Shown in pieces: positions 33,891 to 46,379 of a DNA stretch of 64,000 nucleotides. The translations under genes were made by a program, and so were the position numbers. The first letter of the stretch is position 1. Every line of letters begins with the position of its first letter. The stretch is taken from NCBI GenBank assembly GCA_050084985.1, contig JBITNC010000001.1, positions 39,122,001-39,186,000 on the forward strand, written 5' to 3'. The notes beneath the pieces are model-generated. The model was not told where the DNA came from, did no database searches, and saw only the letters and a program-made list of their open reading frames with translations. The DNA is from Nageia nagi. Lineage: Eukaryota; Pinophyta.

Positions 33891-34198
33891 TGTTAACACA
33901 TAAAAAATAATTTTAATTTAATTAAAATACCCCTTTTAGGTATTTGTAATAATTCATTTATTTAATCAATAGTTTACTCTTATCATTGTGCACACTCATC
34001 TAACTTTGTGTTTTATGATAAAAGGTTAGTCTAGGGATAAACCTTGGCATTAGACTTATCATTTATAAAGGTGGAAGGGTTATGCATGATAAATCATGAC
34101 TTGATCTAGAATACTTGATAGGTGGCAATATACTTGTATCATTCTTGATCAATTTTTCTTAATGCAACCTATCATATTAGATTTTGTTATACACTAAG
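33891..34198 (+). repeat. 5' LTR of F, first segment
   Basis: It aligns with 44126-44480 of the 3' LTR, including ggtggaaggg after the TATA box at 34064-34069 (TATAAA). About 47 bp present in the 3' LTR after ggggataa are absent here. Confidence 0.88.
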
Positions 34199-34940
34199 TG
34201 TATTTCTTAAATTGTGTAAAATATAAATATACATAATAATTAAAAAGATCTATAATATAATAAGAATATATATGCACACTATATATAATAAAACAAATAT
34301 ACATGAAATGTATGCACCTAATATGAAGTGTATATACAATCCTTAAAAGTAAATAGCAATGAATCTCTAGAGGATTGGGATCGAATTCATGGTGAGTTAG
34401 TAATGGATATTTGCGTACATAAATCAACATCTCGACCTCCAAAATCTTGAACCCTTGATGTAGAAGATGAATGTCATTGATGGCCTTGAATAAGCACATC
34501 ATTAACAATATTGAATATGATGAATTATGGAGTGCACCAAAGATAGAAAGTTTCGAAGCTCATAGTATAACAATTTCTCATAATAGGTGGTATCAAGAGG
34601 CACCATTGCTTGATGAAGATTACATAAGACAACCACTTATTAAATACATTATCATATTAAAGAGTTCTAATCAATGGAGGTCAACTTATTCCATTCACAT
34701 ATATAACTTGTAAAGATATAGAAAGGAGTGAAGGCCGACCTCTAGCAATAATATAATCATTGTTATATTCAAGATACTTAAAAATATGGACCATGATAAA
34801 TTATATAGCATTTAATATAACACATGATATTGCATTATAATATCAAATTTATCTTGATATTTTTAATATTTAAATAAGTCATTTAACAAGTTTAAATATG
34901 ATTTATTAAATAAATAATAAATCATTTTTAGGCATCTACA
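34199..34940 (-). repeat. Left LTR of G (3' LTR if minus)
   Basis: It runs TGTATTTC to catctaca and matches 38692-39431 along its length. The minus-strand purine run adjoins its right end. Confidence 0.88.
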
Positions 34941-36959
34941 TTTTCTCTTTAGATATGAAATGAAAAGCATTAAAATTATATAATCCAAAGAAGTATAAGG
35001 AAGAGAAGAAAATTTTCAATAGTAAAGTGGAATTATCTTTTTTTATCAATATTCTAGGTATGATATATTGTCTACCCCCTTTTGGTCTTGCATTGCCCCT
35101 TGCTCTAGCTGCTTTAGGGAATCAAGCAAAAAATCAGAGTCTTTATATGAGGAGACCATCTCTATGCGAATCTTACTCTCCCAGATAATACCTTTTTAAG
35201 AATAATCAAACATAATACCCACATAAATCATATATTATTAAAAAATAATCAATCTAAAAAGAAAGAATGAAATAAATATGATATTCATTATGTCACTATG
35301 GTTAATGTGACTTATAGTTCTATTTAACCATGACATTTAGACCATTGTTGTAGCAACTCATAGTCTATGAAGATCAAGTTGATGAGGTTCTTTTTAATTC
35401 CCCAAGCTTATAATAACCATGATTATGAAGCTGATGAGATCCTTTGATGCCCCAAGCTTAGAATAATTTATAATTTATAAGAGTTTTTGCTCATGGAGTG
35501 ACCATGGCCTTGAAAATATTTATTGGTATAACATTGAACAATATCATGTGATTCACATAAAAATACCAAATATTAAAATATTTATTAGTCTTACATATAA
35601 ACATTGCATGTTTGATCATATTTAATTACTTTATTTCATTGATTTTCAAAGCAAACCTATGCTATTAATAGCATGAATTTTGTAGAATTTGGCATTTATA
35701 TCTTTTACAACTTTGTTCAAATAGATATTCAAATATTTTGTAACATACCCCATTTACAATGAATTCATAATAAACACATATCATTAGCAGTGTGGAAATA
35801 GTCATATCATATCTATACATTTTAATGATATTCAATTCAACGCAAGTAATAATATTTTGTATCACAAAGATCATGAAATCATATCTCCATATAGCATAAT
35901 ATTTTCCTTATAAGAAATAATTTTTTTAATTTTTAACCTTATATACTTTTTTCTATGCAATGATCGTACAAGCATTATACCGATCTTTTTTATCTATTAA
36001 AACCATAATAAAAGTATGAGCATTTAAAAGAATCAATAATTTCACTTTAATCATGCTACTGATAGCATGAGAATGGTAGAATTGTATTTTAGAAAAAAGA
36101 TTACATTCACTTAGATTTAAAAAATAAGCATTCAAATATTCAATATTCCATTAACATGTGTTTATGCAATGCCATACTGCTATATTATACCAAATTTTTA
36201 GAGATACAGTAGCCTTGAATTTTCATATTTCATTAGTAAAATATGTTTTCTCTTTGAAATAGCATTCATAAGAATAGCATATGCAATATTCACTTTTCAT
36301 ACCATATATTCAAAGAAGTAATAGTGGTATTAATTCATCAATTACAATAGATTTTGCAATCAATATCATAAACATGATCATAACATAACTAATATAAAAA
36401 TATTTTAGATGATAAACTTTACCTATACTTACCTGTATGCCCCAAGAATTGGAAAATTTGCACTTTATGATTTTGAATTTGGATCTATACCTTTTGATTT
36501 TTGACATATGATTTCTATTATGCCCCTAGATAAAATTGAAATTACCCTAGTTGAAACTAATATCGCCCATAGCTAAGACTATATTCATTTTTTCTTAGTT
36601 TCTCTTATTTTTTTTTTGATATTTTCTTATGAAATGCAACTAATATGGGATGCAATGACTAGATATAATACTACTTTATACATAAGATATTTTATATGGA
36701 AAATTTGAGAACCTTGATGAGAGATAAAGATAGGAAAAATATTTGATGAAAGAAGACTTGATGAAATGATGAGGATGAAAAGATGTAAAATGAGAAAATA
36801 AGTAATAGAACATGATAGAAAAGATGAATATGTGAACATAGCATGATTAAAAACTTGATGAAATTTATCATGGTAACCAAATGCATGCAAAGGACTAACT
36901 CATGATATGCATCCTATATGATATGAAAAATTAGAAATTATAGGACACTAAAGGGTGGT

Positions 36960-37948
36960 AGAACCACCACCATATTTAGTATTTTTTTTATAAGAATCTA
37001 ATCTTCTTTGTTTACATTATCCACTACATTTTCCATACCTTGAGCTGTTACTCTCTTAATAAGATCAATAAATTCAAGTTGTACTAATGGAGTAAATATG
37101 TTGAATATTCCCATTTGCAAAAACTTATTAAGGAATTAAATCTTAACTTGATACTTTTCAAAAGGCCAATCTTTTTGCATTATATATTCTTGTAACCTAA
37201 TCTCAACTAGATCTAACTAAATTGAAACTATCCATGTGCTTTGATTATTAGATTTTTCATTTTCTACCTTCAGTAGTGGATCAAATTTTATAACATGGAT
37301 ACCTTGTTTAGGTTTTCTACAATGTGAGCATCTTGTATTTTCAAATTTTCCTAAGATATTACTTTTTCCCAAAAAAAAAATTTGCTTTAATTGTTGAGGA
37401 TGAGTTTGAATTTGAGGTTTAGGTTGTAGTTTAGATTGAGATTTTTAACTATGTTATTGCTTTTGTATTCCATCTTTCTTAAATTTTTGTATGCAATATT
37501 TCCTTGCATATGGATCTTCTAATAATATATCTAGTTATTTCATTAGAAATACATGACATTTTTCATTTAAATCAATATCAATATAGATGCCTAACATCAA
37601 AGAAGGATTGACTAACATATGTTCTTTAATTTTTTTGAGTTGATATTAAGGTGATAAATTTCAAATGTAATATCATACACTCAAACTTATCCATAGCTTC
37701 AAGGTTTAAATATGCATCATAATCAATTTCAACCATATAATCATTATTAGCAACATCACTATCATTATCATGCACTTATTTTCTATAATTGATATATCAT
37801 TTTGCATGTCATCATCATTTTCCGTAGTTAAGCATGAATTTGATAAACTCATTTCATCATATGATTTTTTTCTATTATTATTTTGCACAACATCCATATC
37901 TTTAGGCATTTCTTGTTTAGGAGAAGGTTTAAATAAATCACTTATCAT
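36960..37948 (-). pseudogene. Degenerate unrecognised ORF inside element G
   Basis: Minus strand from 37,948: open for 80 codons (DLFKPSPKQEMPKDMDVV, then an Asp- and Met-rich stretch). With stops it continues through CSHCRKPKQGIHVIKFDP (near 37,320), DWPFEKYQVKI and GIFNIFTPLVQLEFIDLIK to about 36,990. The few stops over nearly 1 kb suggest former coding capacity. No gag zinc knuckle, protease or RT motif is visible, and I cannot name the family. Confidence 0.4.
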
Positions 37949-38691
37949 ATTTCAATATTTAAGAAAACCACATATAGTTGTAGTATCCATGCTAAAATAC
38001 AAGATCTATAGCTTTGCACAAAAATTTAAGAAATATGATAAAGTAAGTACTTTTACACCATGGAAGATTAAAATAAGTTTTTAACATGTATATCAATGAT
38101 GTGGGATAAGTTTTATGAGGTTAAAACTTTTAAAATTCAAGAAAATAACCTTCAAAATTTAGTTTTTTATACAAAACTATTTTATTTGAAAATATTTAGA
38201 ACTATTGATAAAAATGCATGCAATAAACTCAAATTAATCTCAAAAAGTTACCTACTATAATGACCTATGATTTTGACAAGTTTTTATCATGAAACAAATT
38301 ACCAAATAGTTGCAAAATATTTTCAAAATTTATGATTTTTCAATGTGATGTTTTCTGCAAAGAAAATTTCCAAATTGATCAAAATATACAAATATAGACT
38401 TAGAAAAATTAAAAACAAATTCCAATTATATTTATCTATGGTTTGGATAAATTTTTCTAATGTTATATCCCACCAAATTGAAAAAAATGACCTTCAAAAT
38501 CTGTGTTTTTCTATAGTGACATTTTTCAAAAAGTATTTTTTTTCAAAGCAATAAAATTTTCTAAATTTGGAGAAAATTAACTCAACCAAAAAGAAAATAA
38601 AACCAAGGGTTTCTAATGAAAGACTCATAAGAAAAAGTGATGCCCTAAAATAAAAATATAGGATTTGTAGGATACTATGGGTTCACCAAAA

Positions 38692-39431
38692 TGTATTTCC
38701 TAAATTATGTAAAATATGAATATACATAATAAATATAATGATCTACAATTTAAGAAGAATAGATATGTACATTATATCAAATACAAAAAATATACATGAA
38801 ATGCATGCACTTGATATGAAGTCTATGTACAATCCTCAAAAGTAAATAGTAATGAATCTTCGAAGGATTGGAATTAGATTCATCATGAGTTCATAGTGGA
38901 TCTTCATATACATGAATCAATGGCTCAACCACCAAAATCTAGAACCCTTGATCTGAAAGATGCATGTCATTGATAGCATTGAAGAAGCATGCCATTAACA
39001 ACATTGAATATGATAAATTATGGAGTGCATAAAATATATAAAGTTTTAGAGCTCAAAGTATAACAATTTCTCATAATAGGTAGCATCAAAATACATCATT
39101 TCTTGATGAATATTGTGAAAGACAACCACCTATTAGAGATCTTATCATATCAAAGAGTTCTTATTTATGGAGGTCAACTTATTCCACTTACATATTAAGC
39201 TTGAAAAGATATAGAAAGGAGTGAAGTATAACCTCTAGCAATAATATAATTATTATTATAGTCAAGATACTTTGAAATATGGACCATGATAAATGATATA
39301 GAATTTAATATAAAGCATAGCATAGCATTGGAATATCAAATTTATCTTGACATTTGTAATATTAAAATGTCATTTAAGAAGTCTAAATATTATTTAATAA
39401 ATAAATAATAAATCATTTTTAGGATTATAAA
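38692..39431 (-). repeat. Right LTR of G
   Basis: It starts TGTATTTCC. The right end attataaa (decayed from a TACA-type end) is fixed by the target duplication ctaaa that follows. Confidence 0.85.
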
Positions 39432-39436
39432 CTAAA

Positions 39437-39830
39437 CCCTACATTCTTGTGGTGTTTCAAACCCATTGCATGTGATATTCTAAGCTTTGAAAGGTAATTG
39501 ATGATATCAAGCGAAAGGGAAAGGCAATTTGGAATGGTAACTGAGTAATGTTGCTAGGATCTTAGCATCATCATTGGGTTGTGGATATTTTGGTGGATTT
39601 GTTAATCAAGAAATTTTAATGTTCATTTCCTTTGAGCTAAATATCACCTTTGGTTGTTATAATAAGTAAAGTACAGGTTTGTAACTTTTGTTAATCCAAG
39701 TTTGATTGATCAAGATCAATTAGGATCATTGTCATCTTTCATATCATTATTATTTACTACTATTTTATCATTATTTGATTAAATTGAATATATTAAATAA
39801 CCATAATAAATTATTATTATTGTTAAACTT
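39437..39830 (+). repeat. 5' LTR of F, second segment
   Basis: It continues the LTR after the G insertion: ccctacattcttgtgg matches ctctacattcctgtgg at about 44,482. The end (about 39,830) is placed by alignment to the ttataaca end of the 3' LTR and is uncertain by a few bases. Confidence 0.85.
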
Positions 39831-39914
39831 GACTTTTCTTTGACACATTTCTTTATCCTTCACTAGTTGCACTAAAAACCCTAAGGTTTTTGGATAGTAC
39901 TAACAATTGTATTC

Positions 39915-41690
39915 CATGTATGAAAGATATGGATACACCTATTATTTTTTATCAAACACTTCCTACATATCCTAGAGTATGACCAAAAAAGATAAGATCA
40001 AGGAAAAATTATGCCAATGCACCAAGGAGACAAAGTGAGCAAGTTCAAAAATTATATCATCATGAGAAATATGATAGTGCTCTGGCAGACTATACTCATT
40101 TCATAGAACATGAAAATTTTAGAGAAAATTATAATGATTAGTCTAAAGAAAATGATGAACTTTCACTCGATGTTATCAAGGTACTCATAAAAATCTTTTC
40201 TAGTCCCTAGGGTAGGAAATTGTTAGTAGAAAAAGAATGCTTACCTCTCTTTATCCAATCCTTATAGGAAGTAACCATTGAATTCAAACATATCCTAGGG
40301 TCTACCTTAGAAATTGATCTTGAATATATCAAATAAAAATAAATGATGCAACAAACCTAAAATGATATGAATATAATCCATTATCAACAAGCATATAAAT
40401 AATTTTATTCTTTGCAACAAATCACTTCATTAAATTTCCAAACACCCTTGCCAAGCAACATTTTTAAACTCTCAACATCAAAACAATCCTTTCCTAATGA
40501 AATAGAACTCGATGATGCTCAACCTAGCATTTTCACTTTGTTACAAACTTTAGTACCAACACAAGATCCACATACATCACAATGAAATGAAGAATAACTA
40601 GTAATATAGTAAATATTACTTGATTATGATGAAGAACAGGAAGATAACATTGATGAGGATGAGTTGATTGGTATCATTGATACAAGGCTAGTTAAGCAAC
40701 CAATAATGCATGTTGTTTGGATGGAATAGGTAGATCTAGCTATAACATTTGGTATGAGATGGAGACCTAGATGGTTTGATGAATAATATGCAATATTAAA
40801 ATGTGAACTAGGTTTCCTAAAGCTCAATATTAATTTCAAAATATCATCATCGCAAAGTAAAATAGAAATGGTCAATAATCTAGTCAAAACACTTGACCAG
40901 AAAAAGATTTATTGCTTTGGATTATTTTTTAAGGATACCTAATAACAAGAATAAAAATATCAATATACTATCAAGGTAGGAAGAAAATTCAAATGATGCA
41001 TTCAACAAGCTTTTGTAACTCAAGCAACAAAAGGACTCTATATTGGCTTGCATCAATAAATTTGCACCTATGGTTTCAAGAGGAAATGAATACCACTATT
41101 GCTATTGCATTTGTAGGAAAAGGTATGAAAAATAGGTAAATTTCATAATATTTTATGGTCATTTCAATCCTAAAGCATATTTACAAATGTATCATTTATA
41201 AGTTATTTTATTTGAAGATGATGATGATTTACTAGTTAAATTATTTTTGCTTATTTTATAGTTAGATCTATTTTTTTGTTTTACAAATTTTCCTAATGAA
41301 AGTATTTAATGTTTTGATGATGTAGTTAAAGCATTTATTGATATATATCATTTATACAAACTACAAGAATCATCTCCATTATACATGTATAATTTAAACT
41401 AAAAAGAAGGTCAGCTCATTAGTGATTTCATTATTGAATGGTAAAAAATAGCTAGCTTAGTTCAAGTACCTAATAAAGGAAAGAAAAATATTCTTTTTCA
41501 AGCTTTGTTACCATCATATAGAAATGATTTCTTAAATTTCTAAGATTTTCCTTATGATGAATTAATCAATTAAATGCTTAGTAAACAATCTATTCATAAA
41601 GCCTTTAATGAGCCCATGGATCACATGAAATGGAAAAAATTCTTAAAGCCCATATTTCTTGAAAAAACTAAAAAAGTAAAATAACACCCT
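39915..41690 (+). pseudogene. Gypsy-type Gag remnant of F
   Basis: The plus strand, with stops, reads APRRQSEQVQKLYHHEKYDS near 40,010, GRKLLVEKECLPLFIQSL near 40,215 and FGMRWRPRWFD near 40,750. The clearest part is 41,160-41,600: HFNPKAYLQMYHL, CFDDVVKAFIDIYHLYKL, EGQLISDFIIEWXKIASLV and FQALLPSYRNDFLNF. That spacing fits the retrotransposon gag core (capsid-like domain) of Ty3/gypsy elements. The frame is lost after about 41,690. No zinc knuckle or protease follows; a minisatellite begins about 200 bp further on. Confidence 0.65.
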
Positions 41691-41894
41691 TGTCATCAAT
41701 TTTTTTAATTTTTAATTTTTTTTTTAACCAGGTTGCTAAGTTAAATCAATATTTTAAATTAAATTTTTAGTTTTTTGTTGATAATTAGAAATAATAAATA
41801 GTTGACTTTGCCTTGAAATTATAAATTACTATTTATATTTAGACTAAATTGCCTAATATAAATACATTAATCTAAATTTGATACCTTTTGATAG

Positions 41895-42625
41895 CATACT
41901 ACTATAAGGAGCATCCTAGTGCCTCTGGGTAGCATCCTACTACCTCTTGGTAGCAAATTATCATTGCTCAATAGTAGACTACTACCACCTATTAGCAACT
42001 ACCTAGTAGCCTACTACTACCAACCAATAGCAAAATGCTACCAATCGATAGTAGCCTCTCACCTCTTAGTAGCTGACTGCTACCACCTAGTAGTAGATTG
42101 CTACCACTTGATAGCAACCTCTTAGTAGTAGATTGCATTGCCTAGAGGTAAATTGGTACCACCCAATAGTAGCCTCTTGATAACAAATTACTACCACTTT
42201 GAGGTAGACTGCTACCACGCAATCGTAGCCTCTCAATAGCAGATTGCTACCACCTAAAGGTAGATTACTACCACCCAAAGGTATATTGCTACTACTCAAA
42301 GGTAGACTGCTACCACCCATAGGTAGACTATTACCACTTGAAGGCACACTACTACCACTCAAAGGTAGACTGCTACTACCTAGTAACAAACTAGTACCAC
42401 TTGAAGGTAGACTACTATCACCTAGTAGTAGCCTCTTGGTAGTAGATAGCTACCACCTGAAGGTAGAATGCTACTACCTAAAAGTAGACTAATACTTCTT
42501 GAAGGTAGATTGCTACAACTTGGTATCAAACTGCTATCACCTAGAGGTAGACTAGTACTACCCAGAGGTAGATTGCTACCACCTAGAGGTAGACTGCCAC
42601 TCAAAGTTAGATTACTACCTCTAGG
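41895..42625. repeat. Minisatellite of about 21-bp units, each able to form a hairpin
   Basis: About 0.7 kb of variants of ggtagactgctaccaccca. The word ggtag is followed after four bases by ctacc, an inverted repeat with a 5-bp stem inside each unit. Both strands stay open across it, giving spurious Leu-Pro-rich and Gly-Ser-rich proteins. It lies in the interior of F, downstream of the Gag remnant. Confidence 0.9.
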
Positions 42626-44113
42626 TCATTGATAGCATCCAGTAGCATACTACCACAACTTAGTAGAAGAATGGTGTTGCTTAAAAACAAGAAACTACAA
42701 AACTCATTAAATTCATCAAAAAAGTCTATATGAATTTTTTTAGCTTCAAATTCACCTTTATAATTTTTACAAATTTTCTTAAAATCACCTTACATATGAA
42801 TCTGATTTGCCAAAAAATTTCTATGTTACTTTTGAGGAAGGGCTCTTAAAATTATCCTTGTTATAGACTAATGTAGTAAGCATTTCACAACAGTAATAAC
42901 AAGCCCCAAAGGTATAAATTCTACTAATACCAAGTATGATCCTTTATGTTGATGGTATTTGGATTGTTCTATAAATTTATCTTACTTTTCAACATTTTTG
43001 CACTTGGTTTTAATCACCATAAATAACATTAGTGTATTTCATAGTTAAATTTACATTTTTTATGTGTTCATGTCAAAGCATTTCCATTGGATTCCAAAGA
43101 CTTTACTCAATTAATGGAATGTGAAGTATCATTCTTTGGGTATTTAGGGTACTATGAGGAAATTACAAGAATTATTTTTAATAATAAGCATAAATGATCA
43201 CTAAACATAGTAGCTCATCCTTGTCTTCCTTGCATAGTAGCTCAAATTGAAACTAAGCATTTTTCTTTATTTATTTGATTTAGTAAAAAAATAGAGATCT
43301 TCTTCAAAGTTAAAAAAATTTGTATGATTGTTTCCCTTATTTTTAAAAATTTCCCATTGAGTATTACGAGAGATGTTGTTGGGATCTAGTGATGCCACTA
43401 GGTTATCCATTTTACCAAAATAGCTTTTACTAAGTTTTGTAGCTATTATTTTTTGCTTAAGATCATTTAAGTTCATGTTTTACATTTTGTAGGAAAGTTT
43501 TACTAAAGTTTGTTTAAATGTTACATATCTAGTTCACTTATAACTTGTTATCTTTAAAAATATTTTTTTATCAATATTCTAGAGTATAATCTATCTTTAT
43601 GCTTTGTACAAAATGTTACTATATGATAATTTTTTTATTATGTGTGATCGAATCTTAGATACATTACCCATAGAAAAATAACAAAATTTGAAACATCAAC
43701 ATACATCATAATGCTCCAATTGAGGGCTCATGTCTCCTTGCCCTGGATCTAGACCTACTCCTAGAACTCCATGTTATCTGATACTAAAGGATCCTTCACA
43801 AAAATCAAATCTTCAAGCCTCTTAAGCTCTTGTTGATGCACAACATGTGGTGATTCTTGCATGGTCTTGCAAAAAATATTCTTTTATTTAATATGATTAC
43901 ATGTTCTTTTATCTTTACCTTAGGTTTCTCCTATGATGAGAGTTCCATCATATTGCAACCAAGCCAAAGAGGGGGCATAAAATTAGTGAAAATCAAGGCA
44001 TCCAAACCTACCATTATGAAGAAATATTTTTAAGGAATATTTTCTTACTTATCTTGTTATACTTTGAATTTATGCTTTGATTTTTTTATACCAAAAGTAT
44101 CAAATCATATTTA
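42626..44113. other. Interior of F without a recognisable pol
   Basis: AT-rich. A minus-strand frame at 43267-43476 (NDLKQKIIATKLSKSYFGKM, VASLDPNNISRNTQWEIF) looks protein-like and would be antisense to F, but no family is recognised. Confidence 0.4.
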
Positions 44114-44125
44114 AAGTGGAGCATC
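44114..44125 (+). other. Polypurine tract of F
   Basis: aagtggagcatc immediately precedes the 3' LTR start TGTTAACACC. Confidence 0.75.
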
Positions 44126-44864
44126 TGTTAACACCTAAAAGGAATTTTAATTTAATTAAAATATGCATTTTAGTTATTTGTAATAATTAATTTAATTTAT
44201 GTATTTATTACTCTTATTATTGTGCATACTCATATACCTTTATGTTTTATGATAATAGGTTGGTATGGGGATAAGCCTAAGAAGGAGTCTTCACCCACAT
44301 GCATTGACATAAGACCAAGGAGGAGCCTTGGTACTAGACCTACTATCTATAAAGGTGGAAGGGTTTTTAATGAGTAATCATTACATGAACTGAAATCATT
44401 GATACGTGGTAATATACTTGTGTCATTCTTAACTGATCTTTCTTAACACCACCTATCATATCTAAATTTTATTATAAATTGAGCTCTACATTCCTGTGGT
44501 CTTTTGAACCCATTATGTGTGATATTTTGAGCTTTGAAAGGATAATGACAGCATCAAGCAAAAGGGAAAGGTAATATAAAATGATAATCAAGTGATTCTG
44601 CTAGGATCCTAGCACCATCATTGGGTTGAGGATGGTTGTAGGCTCTATTAATCAGGAAGCTCATCATTTTTTCCTTTGAGATGAATATCACCTTCACTCA
44701 TTGCGATAGGTAAAGTACAAGTTTGTATCTTTTGTTAATCTAGGTTTGATAAGTCAAGGTAAATTATGATCATTATCACCTTTCATGTCACTATTATTTC
44801 ATTATTATTTGATTCAATTAAATATATTAAATAACCCTAATAAATTATTATTTCGGTTATAACA
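44126..44864 (+). repeat. 3' LTR of F (739 bp)
   Basis: It runs from TGTTAACACC to GGTTATAACA (5-bp inverted ends TGTTA/TAACA). TATA box TATAAA at 44348-44353. It serves as the uninterrupted reference that shows where G entered the other LTR. Confidence 0.9.
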
Positions 44865-44990
44865 ATATTTTTATCCATAAATATTACAAAATTTGCATCA
44901 ACCCATAAAGAGATTACTACATAGAATTGGGGCCCAAATGGTAAATGCAAACATAGGCATAAGATTATAATATTAATCCAAAATAAATAA
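44865..44990 (-). pseudogene. PPR-associated fragment, right of F
   Basis: The minus strand reads WVDANFVIFMDKN, matching VDANFALSMDKN at about 33,230 in the PPR pseudogene. Joined across F to 33,760-33,890, it forms a second copy of the end of that gene. F therefore landed in a duplicated PPR tail. Confidence 0.6.
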
Positions 44991-45276
44991 TTATACAAAA
45001 TGATAAAGCAAAGAGAAAAGTATAATTATTGTGATTATTGCAGGTATCCTTCTCTAGCTCTATGCTCTATAATTGTACAATATTCCTAAACAATGGTTCA
45101 ATATCATGACTATAGTATTAAAAAAAATTCAAAACTACCCCATCAATATACATAAGTATTTACAATACTATAATTAAGGCTTATAGTGTTAGAGTGGGCA
45201 CCTTTTTTTATGTTCATATCCAATACTAATAGCATTATTTTGTCTTGTTGGCATCAAATAGCTTTTTTCAATGTTA

Positions 45277-45468
45277 TCCGATGTTGTATTTGATGCTATA
45301 TTTGATATAAGAACTAATATTGTATTTGATACAATATCCAACACTAAAAATGATGCTATATCTAATGCTATATCCGATGCTATATCTAACTCTATATATG
45401 ATGTTATATTTGATACTATATCTGATGCTAAAATTGATGCTAAGGTTGATACTAAATTTGTGTTAGAC
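45277..45468. repeat. 12-bp minisatellite (gatgctatatct)
   Basis: About 15 imperfect 12-bp units (gatgctatatct, gatgttatattt, gatactatatct and similar). Because 12 is a multiple of three, both strands stay open and give Asp/Ile/Ser-rich repeats; these are not taken as genes. Confidence 0.88.
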
Positions 45469-45501
45469 ATAGTATCAAAAATGTAAATAATTGAAAAAAA
45501 T

Positions 45502-46260
45502 ATGGATCATGCACATAGATCAATGTTGATTTATTATTTATCATTGATCCAAAAATTTGATGAACAATCATCATTAAATGGTGGGAAACCCCATTTTATT
45601 ATAAAATATGGAAGCATAGAGAAGGCACACAAATTGTTTGACAAGATGCATGTTGTAAACATAGTTTCATGGACTATAATGATCAAGGATATAAATAAAA
45701 TCAATTTTCTAAAAGGTCCCTAGAGATTTTTAGGTAGATGCAATTGTCAAGTGTAAAATTGGACTCAATAACCCTTTCCAGTATGCTTCTAGTTTTTTCC
45801 ATCATGGAAGCTATAGAATAAGGTATGGAATTTGTCAAAGAGTAGTTGACAATGATTTTCCCTCAAATGTAATAGTTTTGAGTGCCTTGATGGATGAGTA
45901 TGTAAAATTGGAAGCATAGCTAGAAGGCACATGAATTATTTGATAGAATATGAAATGCAAACATAGTTTCGTTGATTGCAATAAATAGTAGTAGTAATTT
46001 AACTAGATCAATTCACCTTTCATAACATCCTCAAAGTATGCACTAAAATAGGAGATGTGCAATAGAGTTTATACATACATAAAGGAATTTTTAAAATCAT
46101 ATTTGTGTTACATTTCATGGTTATGATTTCTATGGTAAACATATATGCAAAATATGGAAGTATAGAGAAGGCACATGAATTGTTTGACAAGATGGATGAT
46201 GAAGATATAATTTCATGAAATGTAATAATCATCAGACATCCATGAAATAGATACATTGAA
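45502..46260 (+). pseudogene. PPR protein pseudogene (plus strand)
   Basis: The plus strand carries KYGSIEKAHKLFDKMHVVNI and VSWTIMI (near 45,607-45,685), and MQLSSVKLDSITLSSML after a stop (near 45,735-45,785). KAHELFDRI (frameshifted, near 45,925) and KYGSIEKAHELFDKMDDEDI (near 46,152-46,212) follow. These are P, L and S type PPR units spaced as in PLS proteins, with several stops and shifts. They face the minus-strand PPR pseudogene at 46,860-47,640. Confidence 0.85.
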
Positions 46261-46379
46261 AGGTCCCATGAAATATTTAATAAAATACATAAAATAGATA
46301 CTAAAAATTGAAACTAAAAATTGAAATCCACCCTGGATTCTAGTTTTTGGTTTCTTTTTTTTTCAAAAAAAGTTAAACT

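Larger units (their letters stand above)
34199..39431 (-). mobile_element. G: 5.2-kb LTR element without recognisable pol, inserted in the LTR of F
   Basis: LTRs 34199-34940 (742 bp) and 38692-39431 (740 bp) begin TGTATTTC. Target duplication ctaag (34194-34198) and ctaaa (39432-39436). Removing G restores a sequence that aligns with the intact 3' LTR of F at about 44,470-44,490. On the minus strand a purine run (aaagagaaaa, 34941-34950) precedes the left LTR and could be the polypurine tract. After the right LTR the minus strand reads tggtgaaccc, a possible primer site, so minus orientation is likely. The interior is 3.75 kb. The element resembles a large retrotransposon derivative (LARD). 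Confidence 0.85.
33891..44864 (+). mobile_element. F: gypsy-like LTR element with gag remnant only, split by element G
   Basis: LTRs start TGTTAACAC. The left one (33891-34198 plus 39437 to about 39,830) is interrupted by G; the right one is 44126-44864. A polypurine tract (aaagtggagcatc) precedes the right LTR, so orientation is plus. Without G the element is about 5.7 kb. A degenerate Gag core lies at 39,915-41,690, but no protease, RT or integrase is visible. The rest of the interior holds a hairpin minisatellite and non-coding sequence. It is probably an internally deleted or non-autonomous gypsy derivative. Confidence 0.85.

Noticed and set aside
41919-42604. Open frames on both strands with Leu-Pro-rich or Gly-Ser-rich repeats
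   Set aside because: They are by-products of the 21-bp minisatellite, whose unit length keeps all frames open; no start context or flanking coding signal.
41895-42625. CRISPR array
   Set aside because: Units are contiguous and variable without unique spacers, and the DNA is plant nuclear sequence.
45189-45486. Overlapping Asp/Ile/Ser-rich ORFs on both strands
   Set aside because: Produced by the 12-bp minisatellite, a multiple of three.
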